A DNA stretch of 64,000 nucleotides from Acinetobacter sp. ANC 3903 (lineage in GTDB: Bacteria > Pseudomonadota > Gammaproteobacteria > Pseudomonadales > Moraxellaceae), in assembly GCF_002135315.1 (NCBI RefSeq), contig NZ_NEGA01000002.1, positions 124,001 through 188,000 of the forward strand, read 5' to 3'. Made by a program: the position numbers and the translations under genes. Positions 54,084 to 63,170 of the stretch are shown here, one piece after another. Each line of letters opens with the position of its first letter. The first letter of the stretch is position 1. The notes under the pieces are model-generated. The model was not told the DNA's origin, did not search any database, and saw nothing but the letters and a program-made list of their open reading frames with translations.

Positions 54084-56860
54084 TCTACCGCCTCCATTTG
54101 ACAGGCTTTAATCAGGCCACGAATTTCAGGCAAACATGAACCGCAGTTACCGCCCGCTTTTAGGCATGCAGTAACCTGTTTTTCATCAGTGATATTTTTG
54201 GTTTTGATGGTATCAATAATTCGGTTTTTACCGACTTTAAAACAGCTACAGACCAGTGGACCTTCATTGTTCGCCATCGACATTGGCTGTCCTGCCAGTA
54301 AGGCTTTACGGTGCATTGCACTTAAACGTTCACGCTTAAACAGGCTTGCGACCCAGTCGCGGTCTGGCAATAAAGCCTTCGGTGCAATATACAGGCTGGC
54401 AATCAAGTGCCCATCCTTCAACACCACACTGTGACTGATATGCGCAGTTTGATCTTCAATGTTCAGCCATTCAAAACTTTCATCCTGAAACGGCAACAGC
54501 TCTTTTAACTGTTCAGTGGTCTGGGTAAATTTTTTACGGTCGGCCAGTTCATAACGCACAGCTTTGGCGGTGGTGATTTTGGTCCACCACACGGTATTTT
54601 GAATGGAAGATTGCACGATCTTTTCAAAACCCTGACGCACATAAAATACGCCTTGCCACTGGCTATAAAATGGGTGAATGATCACCGGGGTATGCTTAAA
54701 TTCGGGTTCACCGGAAATGGCATCCACCACTGGATTAACGACCTTGCCAATCCGTGCATCCGATGCCACCTGATCATTCCAGTGAATCGGTGCAAAGACT
54801 TGTCCACGGCGAATGTTGTCACTCACCGTGGCACGAAGTACACAATTGCCCCACTTCGATTTAACTTCCACCAGCTCGCCATCTTTCACCCCATATTTCA
54901 AAGCATCATGCGGATGAATTTCACAATACGGCTCGGCGCGATGGCTAGCTAAATTGGCAGAGAGTCCGGTACGGCTCATGGTGTGCCACTGGTCACGAAT
55001 CCGTCCGGTATTCAAAACCAGTGGAAACTCATTACAGGTTTGATGAACCGGATTTACCGCCGAAATAGCAATAAATTTGGCTTTAGCATCAGCATGACTA
55101 AATTGCCCTTTGGAATATAATCGAGCTACAGAGCCATCTGCCTGATCTTTGTTCCAGACTGGCCATTGCACCGGTTGCAGATCATCATATTCAACTGTAT
55201 TTAAATCGCTTAAACCGCTTAGATTGAAATAACGGAAATTTTCCACTTCATGGCGATGGGCCAAGTCTGAGTTTTGTTCAGCCGACAATTGCGCATGTTC
55301 CAGGAAAATTTCATGACTATTTTTAAAATCAAAGCCATTGAAACCTAATTTTTTTGCGACCTGACTGATCGCCCACCAATCCACTTTCGCCTCTAGCGGT
55401 GCATCTAAAAAAGCACGCTGTCTGGAAATACGGCGTTCAGAGTTGGTGACAGTACCGTCTTTTTCACCCCAGCCCAGTGCAGGTAACAGCACATCGGCAT
55501 ATTGCGTGGTATCGGTGTCCTGACAAATATCGGACACCACCACAAACTCGCATTTTTCCAGAGCACGTTTCACTTGATCTGCATCGGGCAAACTCACCAC
55601 AGGATTGGTGGCCATAATCCAGATGGCTTTAATCTTGCCACTTTCTACAGCATGGAATAGATCAACCGCCTTGAAACCCGCTTGCTTGGCAATATAGGGA
55701 CTTTGCCAGAAGTTTTGTACCAGCTGTTGATGGCTCGCATTTTCCAGTTCCAGATGTGCTGCCAGCATATTCGCTAATCCCCCCACTTCACGCCCGCCCA
55801 TGGCATTCGGTTGCCCGGTCATGGAAAAAGGTGCAGCACCCTGTTTGCCAATTTTCCCCGTAAATAAATGACAGTTGGTAATGCTGTTGGCCTTGTTCAC
55901 CCCTTGGGAGGACTGATTCACCCCCATAGAAAACAGGGTCATCACTTTTTCGGTTTGGGCAAATTTTTCATAGAAAGTTTGCAGTTTTTCAATAGAAATA
56001 CCGGTGCGATGAGCTACATCTTCAATTGAGACTTCGCTTTGGCTTTGTGCTAAAGCCTGTTCTAAACCTTGCGTATATTGATCAATAAAATGTTGGTTAG
56101 CATGACCATTTTTAAATAGATATTGTAATAGGCCATTAAATAGAGCGACATCCTGCCCCGGTAAGATCGGCAAATGTAAATCCGCAGCTTCACAGGTGCT
56201 GGTAAAACGCGGATCAATCACCACCACAAACAGATCACGCTGTTCTTTGGCTTGCATGATGCGTTGATACAGCACCGGATGACACCATGCCGTATTAGAA
56301 CCGACCAATACCACCATGTCGGTATGTTCAAAATCTGCATAGCTGGCTGGAACGATATCTTCACCAAAGGCACGTTTGTGTGCCGCAACTGCGGAAGACA
56401 TACAGAGTCGTGAATTGGTGTCGATATTGGCCGTACCCAAATAACCTTTAACGAATTTATTCACCACATAATAGTCTTCCGTCAGCAATTGCCCGGACAC
56501 ATAAAAGGCAATACTGTCACGCCCGTATTGATCAATGTATTGCTGAAACTTATTGGCAATTAAATCTGTTGCGGTATTCCAATCAGTCTTTTCACGCTGA
56601 TTCTTTCGGCCCAGCATTGGATGAAGAACACGTGTTTCCAGGCCAATGGTATCAGCCAAATTACTGCCTTTAATGCACAGTTTTCCATAGTTGGATGGAT
56701 GATTTACATCCCCGGTAACCGAAACTTTTTGACCTAAAGCTGTGTCCTGTACAGTCGCAGTGACACCACAACCTACACCACAATAGGGACAGGTAGTGTG
56801 CGTGGTCTTAGTTTGTAATTCTGTGGAGCTATGCAGTTCCATCACAGGGATACTATTCAT
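54080..56860 (-). CDS. nasA: Assimilatory nitrate reductase, catalytic subunit
   Basis: A 926-aa cytoplasmic molybdopterin oxidoreductase reducing nitrate to nitrite. The N-terminal [4Fe-4S] motif is CPYCGVGCGV (C24, C27, C31) with C62. The Mo-bis-MGD domains follow (YVSGQLLTEDYYVVNKF, MGVNQSSQGVNKANS, molybdopterin-dinucleotide domain from about 620). The C-terminus adds a BFD-like [2Fe-2S] domain (VCSCFKVGKNRIID ... GGNCGSC), as in Klebsiella NasA. AAGGAG five bases before the ATG supports this start. Electrons probably come from the FAD protein encoded at 57148. Confidence 0.94.
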   Translation of the reverse strand: MNSIPVMELHSSTELQTKTTHTTCPYCGVGCGVTATVQDTALGQKVSVTGDVNHPSNYGKLCIKGSNLADTIGLETRVLHPMLGRKNQREKTDWNTATDLIANKFQQYIDQYGRDSIAFYVSGQLLTEDYYVVNKFVKGYLGTANIDTNSRLCMSSAVAAHKRAFGEDIVPASYADFEHTDMVVLVGSNTAWCHPVLYQRIMQAKEQRDLFVVVIDPRFTSTCEAADLHLPILPGQDVALFNGLLQYLFKNGHANQHFIDQYTQGLEQALAQSQSEVSIEDVAHRTGISIEKLQTFYEKFAQTEKVMTLFSMGVNQSSQGVNKANSITNCHLFTGKIGKQGAAPFSMTGQPNAMGGREVGGLANMLAAHLELENASHQQLVQNFWQSPYIAKQAGFKAVDLFHAVESGKIKAIWIMATNPVVSLPDADQVKRALEKCEFVVVSDICQDTDTTQYADVLLPALGWGEKDGTVTNSERRISRQRAFLDAPLEAKVDWWAISQVAKKLGFNGFDFKNSHEIFLEHAQLSAEQNSDLAHRHEVENFRYFNLSGLSDLNTVEYDDLQPVQWPVWNKDQADGSVARLYSKGQFSHADAKAKFIAISAVNPVHQTCNEFPLVLNTGRIRDQWHTMSRTGLSANLASHRAEPYCEIHPHDALKYGVKDGELVEVKSKWGNCVLRATVSDNIRRGQVFAPIHWNDQVASDARIGKVVNPVVDAISGEPEFKHTPVIIHPFYSQWQGVFYVRQGFEKIVQSSIQNTVWWTKITTAKAVRYELADRKKFTQTTEQLKELLPFQDESFEWLNIEDQTAHISHSVVLKDGHLIASLYIAPKALLPDRDWVASLFKRERLSAMHRKALLAGQPMSMANNEGPLVCSCFKVGKNRIIDTIKTKNITDEKQVTACLKAGGNCGSCLPEIRGLIKACQMEAVE

Positions 56861-57147
56861 AGAGACTCCTTAAGTTTTGAAATATACAATTTGATTCATT
56901 TCAAATAGATTCATTACGACGGTGTCTTTTCAATAGAACTTATTTTTCTGGATTAACCTTCGGTTCAACCTACTTTTCTTTCGGGAAAAGTAGGCAAAAC
57001 CATTGTCATCCGCAAAACTCGTTCACATCCGTCATTTAACAAAAAATTCGCAGAAACATTCATTTTCATATTTTGTCCTGACTCAAACAGTTGCGGATGA
57101 CGTTTCCGCGTATCCTGTTTTTTGGTACATTACAAAATGGATTTTTC
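56861..57147. other. Structured intergenic region upstream of nasA
   Basis: 287 bp with two nested inverted repeats. CCTACTTTTC and GAAAAGTAGG (about 56969-56994) form a tight hairpin; GTCATCCGCAA (57005-57015) and TTGCGGATGAC (57091-57101) are exact complements 75 bp apart. The style resembles dispersed intergenic repeats, but I see only one copy here. No -24/-12 promoter was found. Confidence 0.55.
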
Positions 57148-58782
57148 TTAACCTGCTTTTTTTAATGCAAAATCTTTACCAAACAGCAATTTATTACGAA
57201 TATTACTGATTGGTGTTTGATCAGAAATCAGTTCTGCATACCAAGCCCCATCTTCAGTATCACCAAACAATACTGCACCAATCACCTTATCTTTTTGAAT
57301 AATAATGCGTTTATAGATCTGACGTTTTTCATCATTCAAGATAATATCTTCGTAATCGTCCTGCGGTTCGCTATTTTCTAAATCAATTCGGCCTGCTGAA
57401 AATACATCACAGCCGCTGACCTTGAGCTGGGTTGGAACCGTCGGTGCCTTAAAGGTCAGGCTGCCATGCTCTGCCAAATGTGATGCACAAATGAAAGCCT
57501 GGCCCCAAAGTGGTTCAACCAGACCGAAGGTTTGATTACGATGCTCGATACATTCACCCACCGCATAAATACTTGGGTCAAAAGTTTGCATGGTGTCATT
57601 CACCATCACGCCACGGTTACAGCGCAAACCTGCACTTTGTGCCAATGCCATATTCGGGCGGATCCCGACAGCAAAAACCACCAGATCAGCCTCTAAAACA
57701 GTGCCATCTTTAAGTTTAATGTGGGTCACATGACTGTCTTCGCCAATCAATTGTTCTGTATTGGCTTGAGTAATGATGGTGATACCCTTCGCTTCAATAC
57801 TTTGCCTTAACAAGCTGCTTGCACGGCTATCCAGTTGACGTTCCATGATGCGATCCATCAAATGTAAAACTGTCACATTCATGCCACGTTGTTTCAGGCC
57901 ATAAGCCGCTTCAAGACCCAACAGACCACCACCAATCACCACGGCATTCTGTTTGGTTTTGCAGTAATCCAGCATGGTATTCACATCATAAATATCCCGG
58001 AAACTGAGCACGCCTTTCAAGTCACTACCCGAAATGGGTGGAACAAACGGTTTCGAACCGGTCGCCAGAATCAGACGGTCATAATCCACGATTTCGCCTT
58101 TTTCTGTATAGACCTGCTTACGCGGACGGTCGATTTTGACCGCAGCATCACCGGCAATAAAGCGAATACCCTTCTCTGCATACCAGGCATGCGAATGCAG
58201 CATGATGTCATCAATAGTTTTATCACCTGACAGGACTGGCGAGAGCATGATGCGATTATAGTTACCCCAAGGTTCTTCACCAATCACGGTCACTTCATAA
58301 CGCTCGGGTGCCATGTCGAGTAGGTCTTCCAGGCAACGCATACCCGCCAGACCATTGCCCACCAATACCAGTTTCATCTTTTCCTGAGCGGTGCCATTGT
58401 TGGTGATATAGGTTTTTTGCGGCGTTGGATGAACCCAGACTTTGCCTTGTTCAATTTTGCTTGGAAATACCAGCAGCTTTTGGTCTTTATCTTCCAGGCA
58501 ACGCCCAGTTGCCAGACTGAAATGCTGTTTATAAATTGGAGAGGCAACCACACGCTCACCTTGTAAATCACCCACAATCCCGCGTGACATCACAAAGGCT
58601 TGGCTAAACGGATCCTGATTACTTAAGGCATAAACACGTTTTTCATTGCCGACACGGAACAGCGCAATTTGTTGATCGTTGATCAATGCACCCACCCCGG
58701 TATTGGGCGTGATGTCATCCAGACTACACACTTCGACCCAATCCAGCTCATTGGTTTTATTCATCTCTTTAAATATTGTCAT
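57148..58782 (-). CDS. NirD-like domain fused to FAD/NAD(P)H reductase (NasC-type)
   Basis: A 544-aa two-part protein. Residues 15-118 match NirD, the Rieske-fold small subunit of nitrite reductase (DPFSQAFVMSRGIVGDLQGE, VVASPIYKQHFSLATGRCLED); Rieske cluster ligands are absent, as in NirD. From M136 a second protein begins (MKLVLVGNGLAGMRCLEDLL), an FAD/NAD oxidoreductase with a second nucleotide motif VIGGGLLGLEAAYGL, like NasC or the NirB N-terminus. It likely passes NADH electrons to nitrate reductase, while the NirD part may serve NirB (inference). It begins 20 bp after nirB, where nirD usually lies. Confidence 0.88.
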   Translation of the reverse strand: MTIFKEMNKTNELDWVEVCSLDDITPNTGVGALINDQQIALFRVGNEKRVYALSNQDPFSQAFVMSRGIVGDLQGERVVASPIYKQHFSLATGRCLEDKDQKLLVFPSKIEQGKVWVHPTPQKTYITNNGTAQEKMKLVLVGNGLAGMRCLEDLLDMAPERYEVTVIGEEPWGNYNRIMLSPVLSGDKTIDDIMLHSHAWYAEKGIRFIAGDAAVKIDRPRKQVYTEKGEIVDYDRLILATGSKPFVPPISGSDLKGVLSFRDIYDVNTMLDYCKTKQNAVVIGGGLLGLEAAYGLKQRGMNVTVLHLMDRIMERQLDSRASSLLRQSIEAKGITIITQANTEQLIGEDSHVTHIKLKDGTVLEADLVVFAVGIRPNMALAQSAGLRCNRGVMVNDTMQTFDPSIYAVGECIEHRNQTFGLVEPLWGQAFICASHLAEHGSLTFKAPTVPTQLKVSGCDVFSAGRIDLENSEPQDDYEDIILNDEKRQIYKRIIIQKDKVIGAVLFGDTEDGAWYAELISDQTPISNIRNKLLFGKDFALKKAG

Positions 58783-58802
58783 CTTCTTTCTCCTTTATTC
58801 TT

Positions 58803-61349
58803 TTAAGCTTCAACAACAGGAATACGGGTCACATCACGTTCAGCCTCGGTTTTTGGGCGGATTTGACCGCGAACCTCAGCGAATTGGATGTGTGGATCGT
58901 TTTGTTGTTCAACTTTTGCATTGATAAAGGTTTTAAAGCGTTTACGCACTTCCGGATCTTCCACCGCAGTGCGCCATTCATCCTGATAGGTGCCGACGAC
59001 ATGCTCCATACGGCGTTCCAGTTCAGCAGCAATGCCTAAAGAATCTTCAACCACAACAGCTTTAAGATAGTCCAGCCCGCCTTCCAGATTGTCGCGCCAT
59101 ACCGAAGTACGTTGCAGGCGATCAGCCGTTTGGATATAGAACATAAAGAAACGGTCGATATAACGAATCAGGGTTTGTGTATCCAGGTCAGATGCCAACA
59201 GTTCAGCATGACGAGGCTTCATGCCGCCATTACCGCAGACATACAGGTTCCAGCCTTTTTCAGTCGCAATCACGCCCACATCTTTACTTTGTGCTTCGGC
59301 ACATTCACGGGTACAGCCAGACACTGCCATTTTCAATTTATGTGGAGAACGCAAACCTTTGTAGCGATTTTCCAGGAAGATCGCCAAGCCCACTGAATCA
59401 TCTACACCATAACGGCACCAGGTACTGCCGACACATGATTTCACGGTACGTAAAGACTTGCCGTAAGCATGGCCCGATTCAAAACCAGCATTGATCAGTT
59501 TTTCCCAGATTTCAGGCAATTGATGGACTTGCGCACCAAACATGTCGACACGTTGGCCACCCGTTAATTTGGTATATAAGCCATATTCTTTAGCGATTTG
59601 ACCAATGGCAATCAAGCCATCTGGCGTAACTTCGCCGCCTGCCATACGTGGCACAACAGAGTAAGAACCGTCTTTTTGGATATTGCCCAGATAATAGTCA
59701 TTGCTGTCTTGCAGGCCGGCATGGCTTGGCTTTAACACAAAGTCATTCCAGCAAGATGCCAAAATATTTGCCACCGTTGGTTTACAGATATCACAGCCCA
59801 GGCCATGACCATGCTGCCCGATCAGATCATCAAAAGTCTTGATTTCATTAACACGAACCAGGTGATACAGCTCTTGGCGTGAATAGGCAAAGTGTTCACA
59901 CAGATGGTTATTGACCGTCACGCCTTGGCGTTGTAATTCAGACTTCAATACTTGCGTGACCAAGGGCGCACAGCCACCACAAGCTGTTGCAGCTTTAGTG
60001 CATTTTTTTAGTGCACCGAGTGAAGTTGAACCGTCTGCAATCGCACTGCAAATGTCGGCCTTAGACACGTTATTACATGAACAGATGGTTGCACTATCTG
60101 GCAGTAAATCGACACCGCTGCCACCGGCTTTGGCGCTTGATTGTGCATAGCCCGGCATAATCAGGCTTTCAGGATTTTCTGGAATGTCCAATCCATTCAG
60201 CATCATTTGCAGCAGGTCATTATATTCTTTGGCACAGCCCACCAGCACTGCACCAAGTAATCTGGTTTTTTCCGCATTCACCACAATCTTTTTATAGATC
60301 AGGGCATCTTCATCGGCATAAAAATAGCTGAGTGCATTCGGGGTCATGGCATGGGCATCACCCACCGATGCCACATCTACACCCATCAGTTTCAGCTTGG
60401 TACTCATGTCCGCGCCGGCAAATGTATTGCAGGCTTGGTCCATGACATGTTTTGCTGCAATACGCGCCATGTCATAGCCCGGTGCAACCAAACCATAGAT
60501 TTTATTTTGCCAAAGCGCACATTCACCAATCGCGTAAATGTCCGCATCTGAAGTTTGGCAATAATCATTAATCACGATACCGCCACGCTCACCAAGCGCC
60601 AGGCCACTTTGACGCGCCAATTCATCCCGTGGGCGAATCCCCGCAGAGAATAAAACGATATCGGTTTCAAGTTCAGAACCATCGCCAAACTTCATCACGT
60701 GCGTGGTGTTACTGCCTGCCTCGATGCATTGAGTAGCTTTTTGGGTATGAACTTTTACACCCAGGTTTTCGATTTTTGCACGTAGAACCTTGCCCCCCAA
60801 GTCATCAATTTGCACCGCCATTAAGCGAGGTGCAAACTCGACCACATGCGTTTCCAAGTCCAGATCACGAAGGGCTTTAGCCGCTTCAAGACCTAACAGA
60901 CCACCGCCAATCACCACACCGGTTTTTGCATTTAAACTCGCAGCACGAATGGCATCCAGATCTTCAAGGGTGCGGTAAACAAAACAGTTTTCACGCTCAT
61001 TACCCGGAATAGGAGGAACAAAAGCATATGAACCGGTTGCCAGCACCAATTTGTCATAACTAATCACATCGCCATGATTGGTGGTAACCGTTTTATTTAA
61101 GCTATCAATGGCAGTTGCCTTGGTACTTAAACGCAGATCAATCCCATAAGCATCAGCAAAATCTGCACGGCAAAGTGTGAGGTCTTTGGCTGATTTACCG
61201 GTGAAATATTCAGTTAAATGAACACGGTCATAGGCTAAACGTGGTTCTTCTGCCAAGATGGTAATTTCAACTTCATCACCAGCATGCTCAAGCACGGATT
61301 CAATAAATTTGTGTCCTACCATGCCATGGCCAATCATTACCAGTTTCAT
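58803..61349 (-). CDS. nirB: NADH-dependent nitrite reductase large subunit
   Basis: An 848-aa siroheme enzyme reducing nitrite to ammonium. It has an FAD/NAD domain (MKLVMIGHGMVGHKFIES, GGGLLGLEAAKALRDL), BFD-like [2Fe-2S] segments (CSCNNVSKADICSAI, CGGC, then GLGCDICKP), a ferredoxin-like half domain, and the siroheme/[4Fe-4S] region with CVGSTWCRYG and SGCTRECAEA, giving four cluster cysteines. AGGAG precedes the ATG. It lies between the nitrate transporter and the NirD-fusion gene with gaps of 31 and 20 bp, so the three are one operon. Confidence 0.95.
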   Translation of the reverse strand: MKLVMIGHGMVGHKFIESVLEHAGDEVEITILAEEPRLAYDRVHLTEYFTGKSAKDLTLCRADFADAYGIDLRLSTKATAIDSLNKTVTTNHGDVISYDKLVLATGSYAFVPPIPGNERENCFVYRTLEDLDAIRAASLNAKTGVVIGGGLLGLEAAKALRDLDLETHVVEFAPRLMAVQIDDLGGKVLRAKIENLGVKVHTQKATQCIEAGSNTTHVMKFGDGSELETDIVLFSAGIRPRDELARQSGLALGERGGIVINDYCQTSDADIYAIGECALWQNKIYGLVAPGYDMARIAAKHVMDQACNTFAGADMSTKLKLMGVDVASVGDAHAMTPNALSYFYADEDALIYKKIVVNAEKTRLLGAVLVGCAKEYNDLLQMMLNGLDIPENPESLIMPGYAQSSAKAGGSGVDLLPDSATICSCNNVSKADICSAIADGSTSLGALKKCTKAATACGGCAPLVTQVLKSELQRQGVTVNNHLCEHFAYSRQELYHLVRVNEIKTFDDLIGQHGHGLGCDICKPTVANILASCWNDFVLKPSHAGLQDSNDYYLGNIQKDGSYSVVPRMAGGEVTPDGLIAIGQIAKEYGLYTKLTGGQRVDMFGAQVHQLPEIWEKLINAGFESGHAYGKSLRTVKSCVGSTWCRYGVDDSVGLAIFLENRYKGLRSPHKLKMAVSGCTRECAEAQSKDVGVIATEKGWNLYVCGNGGMKPRHAELLASDLDTQTLIRYIDRFFMFYIQTADRLQRTSVWRDNLEGGLDYLKAVVVEDSLGIAAELERRMEHVVGTYQDEWRTAVEDPEVRKRFKTFINAKVEQQNDPHIQFAEVRGQIRPKTEAERDVTRIPVVEA

Positions 61350-61380
61350 ATTGCTTCTCCTATTCTTTTAATCTATTGAT

Positions 61381-62721
61381 TTAAGCCATGTTGTTTCGTT
61401 CAAGCACTGCTTGTTCATACAGTTTTTGTTCCTTCTCTTTATGTTCAACCGAGAAGCGGATCATCAGAACAAAACTTGCTGCAAGGACTACAAATCCCCC
61501 CAGAAACATAAGGCAGGTTTGAATATCCAGCATGCCTTTCAGCAAGAAACCAGCCGCAACTGCACCCACATTACCGCCTGCACCAATAATGCCTGCCACG
61601 CCACCCAAAGCATCCCGGTCAATGAATGGCACCAGTGCATAGGTTGCGCCACAAGCCATATGGGTGAATAAGGCAAAGATAGTCATGGTTAAAATCGCCA
61701 GCATTGCGCTGTTCATTTGTGAGAATACAATCAGGAACAAGCCTTCCATCAAGATCATGGTAAACAGCACTTTGGTACGGCCATCCAGACCTTTTTTGGT
61801 TGCCACTTTGTCAGAAATAATTCCACCTAAAGCACGGGCAAACAGCGCGAGCAAACCAAAGATCCCGGCAGCGAGTCCTGCTTCTTTCAGGCCAAAGCTG
61901 AAATGTTCAACGTAGTACATTGCCACGATGTTGTGAATGAAAATTTCGATACCGAAACACGCAGCATAGGCACCAAACAGAATCCAGACACGGTAGTTGC
62001 GCGCAGCATGCATCAGAATTGCCATACCGCCTTTTTTATCGCTGCCGACTTGAATGCCTTGCGCACGAAGTTCCTTAAAGTTACCTTGTGGACAGTCTTG
62101 GGTGAATTTCCAGTAAAGCGCACCGACAATAATCATCAGAATACCTGGCACCAATAAAGCAATTCTCCAGCCCATCGCCTGTTCAACACCAAACATCACC
62201 AAGGCAGCAAGCATTAACGGCATCAAGGCTTGTGTCGCGCCGCCGCCGGCATTCCCCCAACCTGCTGATGCCGCATTGGCAGTCCCGACCACATTCGGTG
62301 CGAACATGATACTGGTGTGATATTGGGTGATCACGAAGCTGGCACCAATCGCACCAATCAATAAGCGGAAAAACAGGAAGGATTCATAGCTGTTGGCAGA
62401 AGCCACACCAAAGACTGGAATACTGCCGATAATTAATAATGCGGTATAAGTTTTGCGTGGACCGTATTTGTCGCATAAAGGCCCGACAATCAGCCGGACA
62501 ATAATGGTAATAGCCACGGCGGCAATATTGATATTGGCAATCTGGTCTTTAGTGAGATGAAATTCACCTGCAATGACCGGCATTAGAGGTGCACAGGCAA
62601 ACCAGGCAAAGAAGCAGACAAAAAAGGCGAGCCAACTCATGTGGAAGGCTCTCATCGCCGCGCTGTTAAAACTAAAAAGACTTATTTTTGTTGCCTTTTT
62701 TTCATATAAATTTGAAGACAT
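61381..62721 (-). CDS. narK: Nitrate/nitrite transporter, NNP family (MFS)
   Basis: A 446-aa, twelve-helix MFS protein. Both nitrate signature regions are present: GWGNAGGGATQALMPL in TM5 and GGIIGAGGNVGAVA-like GGVAGIIGAGGNVGAVAAGF in TM11. The first helix has MSWLAFFVCFFAWFACAPLMPVI, and motif A-like GPLCDKYGPRKT follows. It imports nitrate for the reductases encoded downstream. A strong AAGGAGAAGG ribosome-binding site precedes the ATG. It is the first gene of the operon and carries the ANTAR-like leader and sigma-54 promoter. Confidence 0.93.
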   Translation of the reverse strand: MSSNLYEKKATKISLFSFNSAAMRAFHMSWLAFFVCFFAWFACAPLMPVIAGEFHLTKDQIANINIAAVAITIIVRLIVGPLCDKYGPRKTYTALLIIGSIPVFGVASANSYESFLFFRLLIGAIGASFVITQYHTSIMFAPNVVGTANAASAGWGNAGGGATQALMPLMLAALVMFGVEQAMGWRIALLVPGILMIIVGALYWKFTQDCPQGNFKELRAQGIQVGSDKKGGMAILMHAARNYRVWILFGAYAACFGIEIFIHNIVAMYYVEHFSFGLKEAGLAAGIFGLLALFARALGGIISDKVATKKGLDGRTKVLFTMILMEGLFLIVFSQMNSAMLAILTMTIFALFTHMACGATYALVPFIDRDALGGVAGIIGAGGNVGAVAAGFLLKGMLDIQTCLMFLGGFVVLAASFVLMIRFSVEHKEKEQKLYEQAVLERNNMA

Positions 62722-62755
62722 AACCTTCTCCTTCCTGAACTGAACGTATTGGGTT

Positions 62756-62843
62756 ATCTGTTATGCGGATAGCTGCATAGCAGATTCGATCAGAACGGAC
62801 ATCGTTGGCCGTCTTACAAATTTTTTAGAGTCGTCTTTGACTC
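62756..62843 (-). promoter_or_regulatory. ANTAR-type leader: two A1/G4 hexaloop hairpins plus a third stem
   Basis: On the minus strand, hairpin 1 (62843-62828) is GAGTC-AAAGAC-GACTC. After a 15-nt linker, hairpin 2 (62812-62795) is ACGGCC-AACGAT-GTCCGT with one C-U mismatch. Both hexaloops have A at position 1 and G at position 4, the ANTAR RNA signature. A third stem (62785-62756) pairs ATCTG/CAGAT and TATGC/GCATA. No clear T-tract follows, so the exact off-state mechanism is not evident. Confidence 0.65.
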
Positions 62844-62854
62844 AGTAGAGATTA

Positions 62855-62870
62855 AGCAATGACTGTGCCA
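62855..62870 (-). promoter_or_regulatory. Sigma-54 promoter of the nitrate operon
   Basis: On the minus strand: TGGCACAGTCATTGCT. GG and GC are exactly ten bases apart, and both boxes (TTGGCAC, TTGCT) fit the -24/-12 consensus. Transcription would start near 62844, giving a leader of about 120 nt before the narK start. Confidence 0.8.
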
Positions 62871-63022
62871 ACAATAATAAAATATCTTTAAATTATTATT
62901 TTTTAACATTTTTTATTTAAGTTTTACCATGTTTCTCACAAACCAGTTGCTTCATCTGCCCTACTAAACAACAAAATGAGTATTCACAGCAACTACACTT
63001 GTGCTTCCTCGTAGCGCATTTT

Positions 63023-63039
63023 TGCATCAAGACAGTGCA
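63023..63039. promoter_or_regulatory. NtrC-like enhancer site between divergent nas promoters
   Basis: TGCATCAAGACAGTGCA: TGCA-N9-TGCA in a 17-bp frame, matching the outer palindrome of NtrC sites. It lies about 187 bp upstream of the predicted narK start and about 98 bp upstream of the predicted nasT start, so one site could serve both. Confidence 0.55.
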
Positions 63040-63102
63040 ATACGCTGTTCAATTCAAGTTTTATGTCTGATTCTTATAAAAAAAATAGAGTTTTATTAAT
63101 TT

Positions 63103-63118
63103 TGGCATTTAAATTGCT
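63103..63118 (+). promoter_or_regulatory. Candidate sigma-54 promoter of nasTS
   Basis: TGGCATTTAAATTGCT, with GG (63104-63105) and GC (63116-63117) ten bases apart. Transcription would begin near 63129, about 42 nt before the nasT ATG. Confidence 0.65.
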
Positions 63119-63170
63119 TTCGATTAGATAGAAATTTTTCTGGCTCTGCTTAGATGGTATTTAGCTCAAT

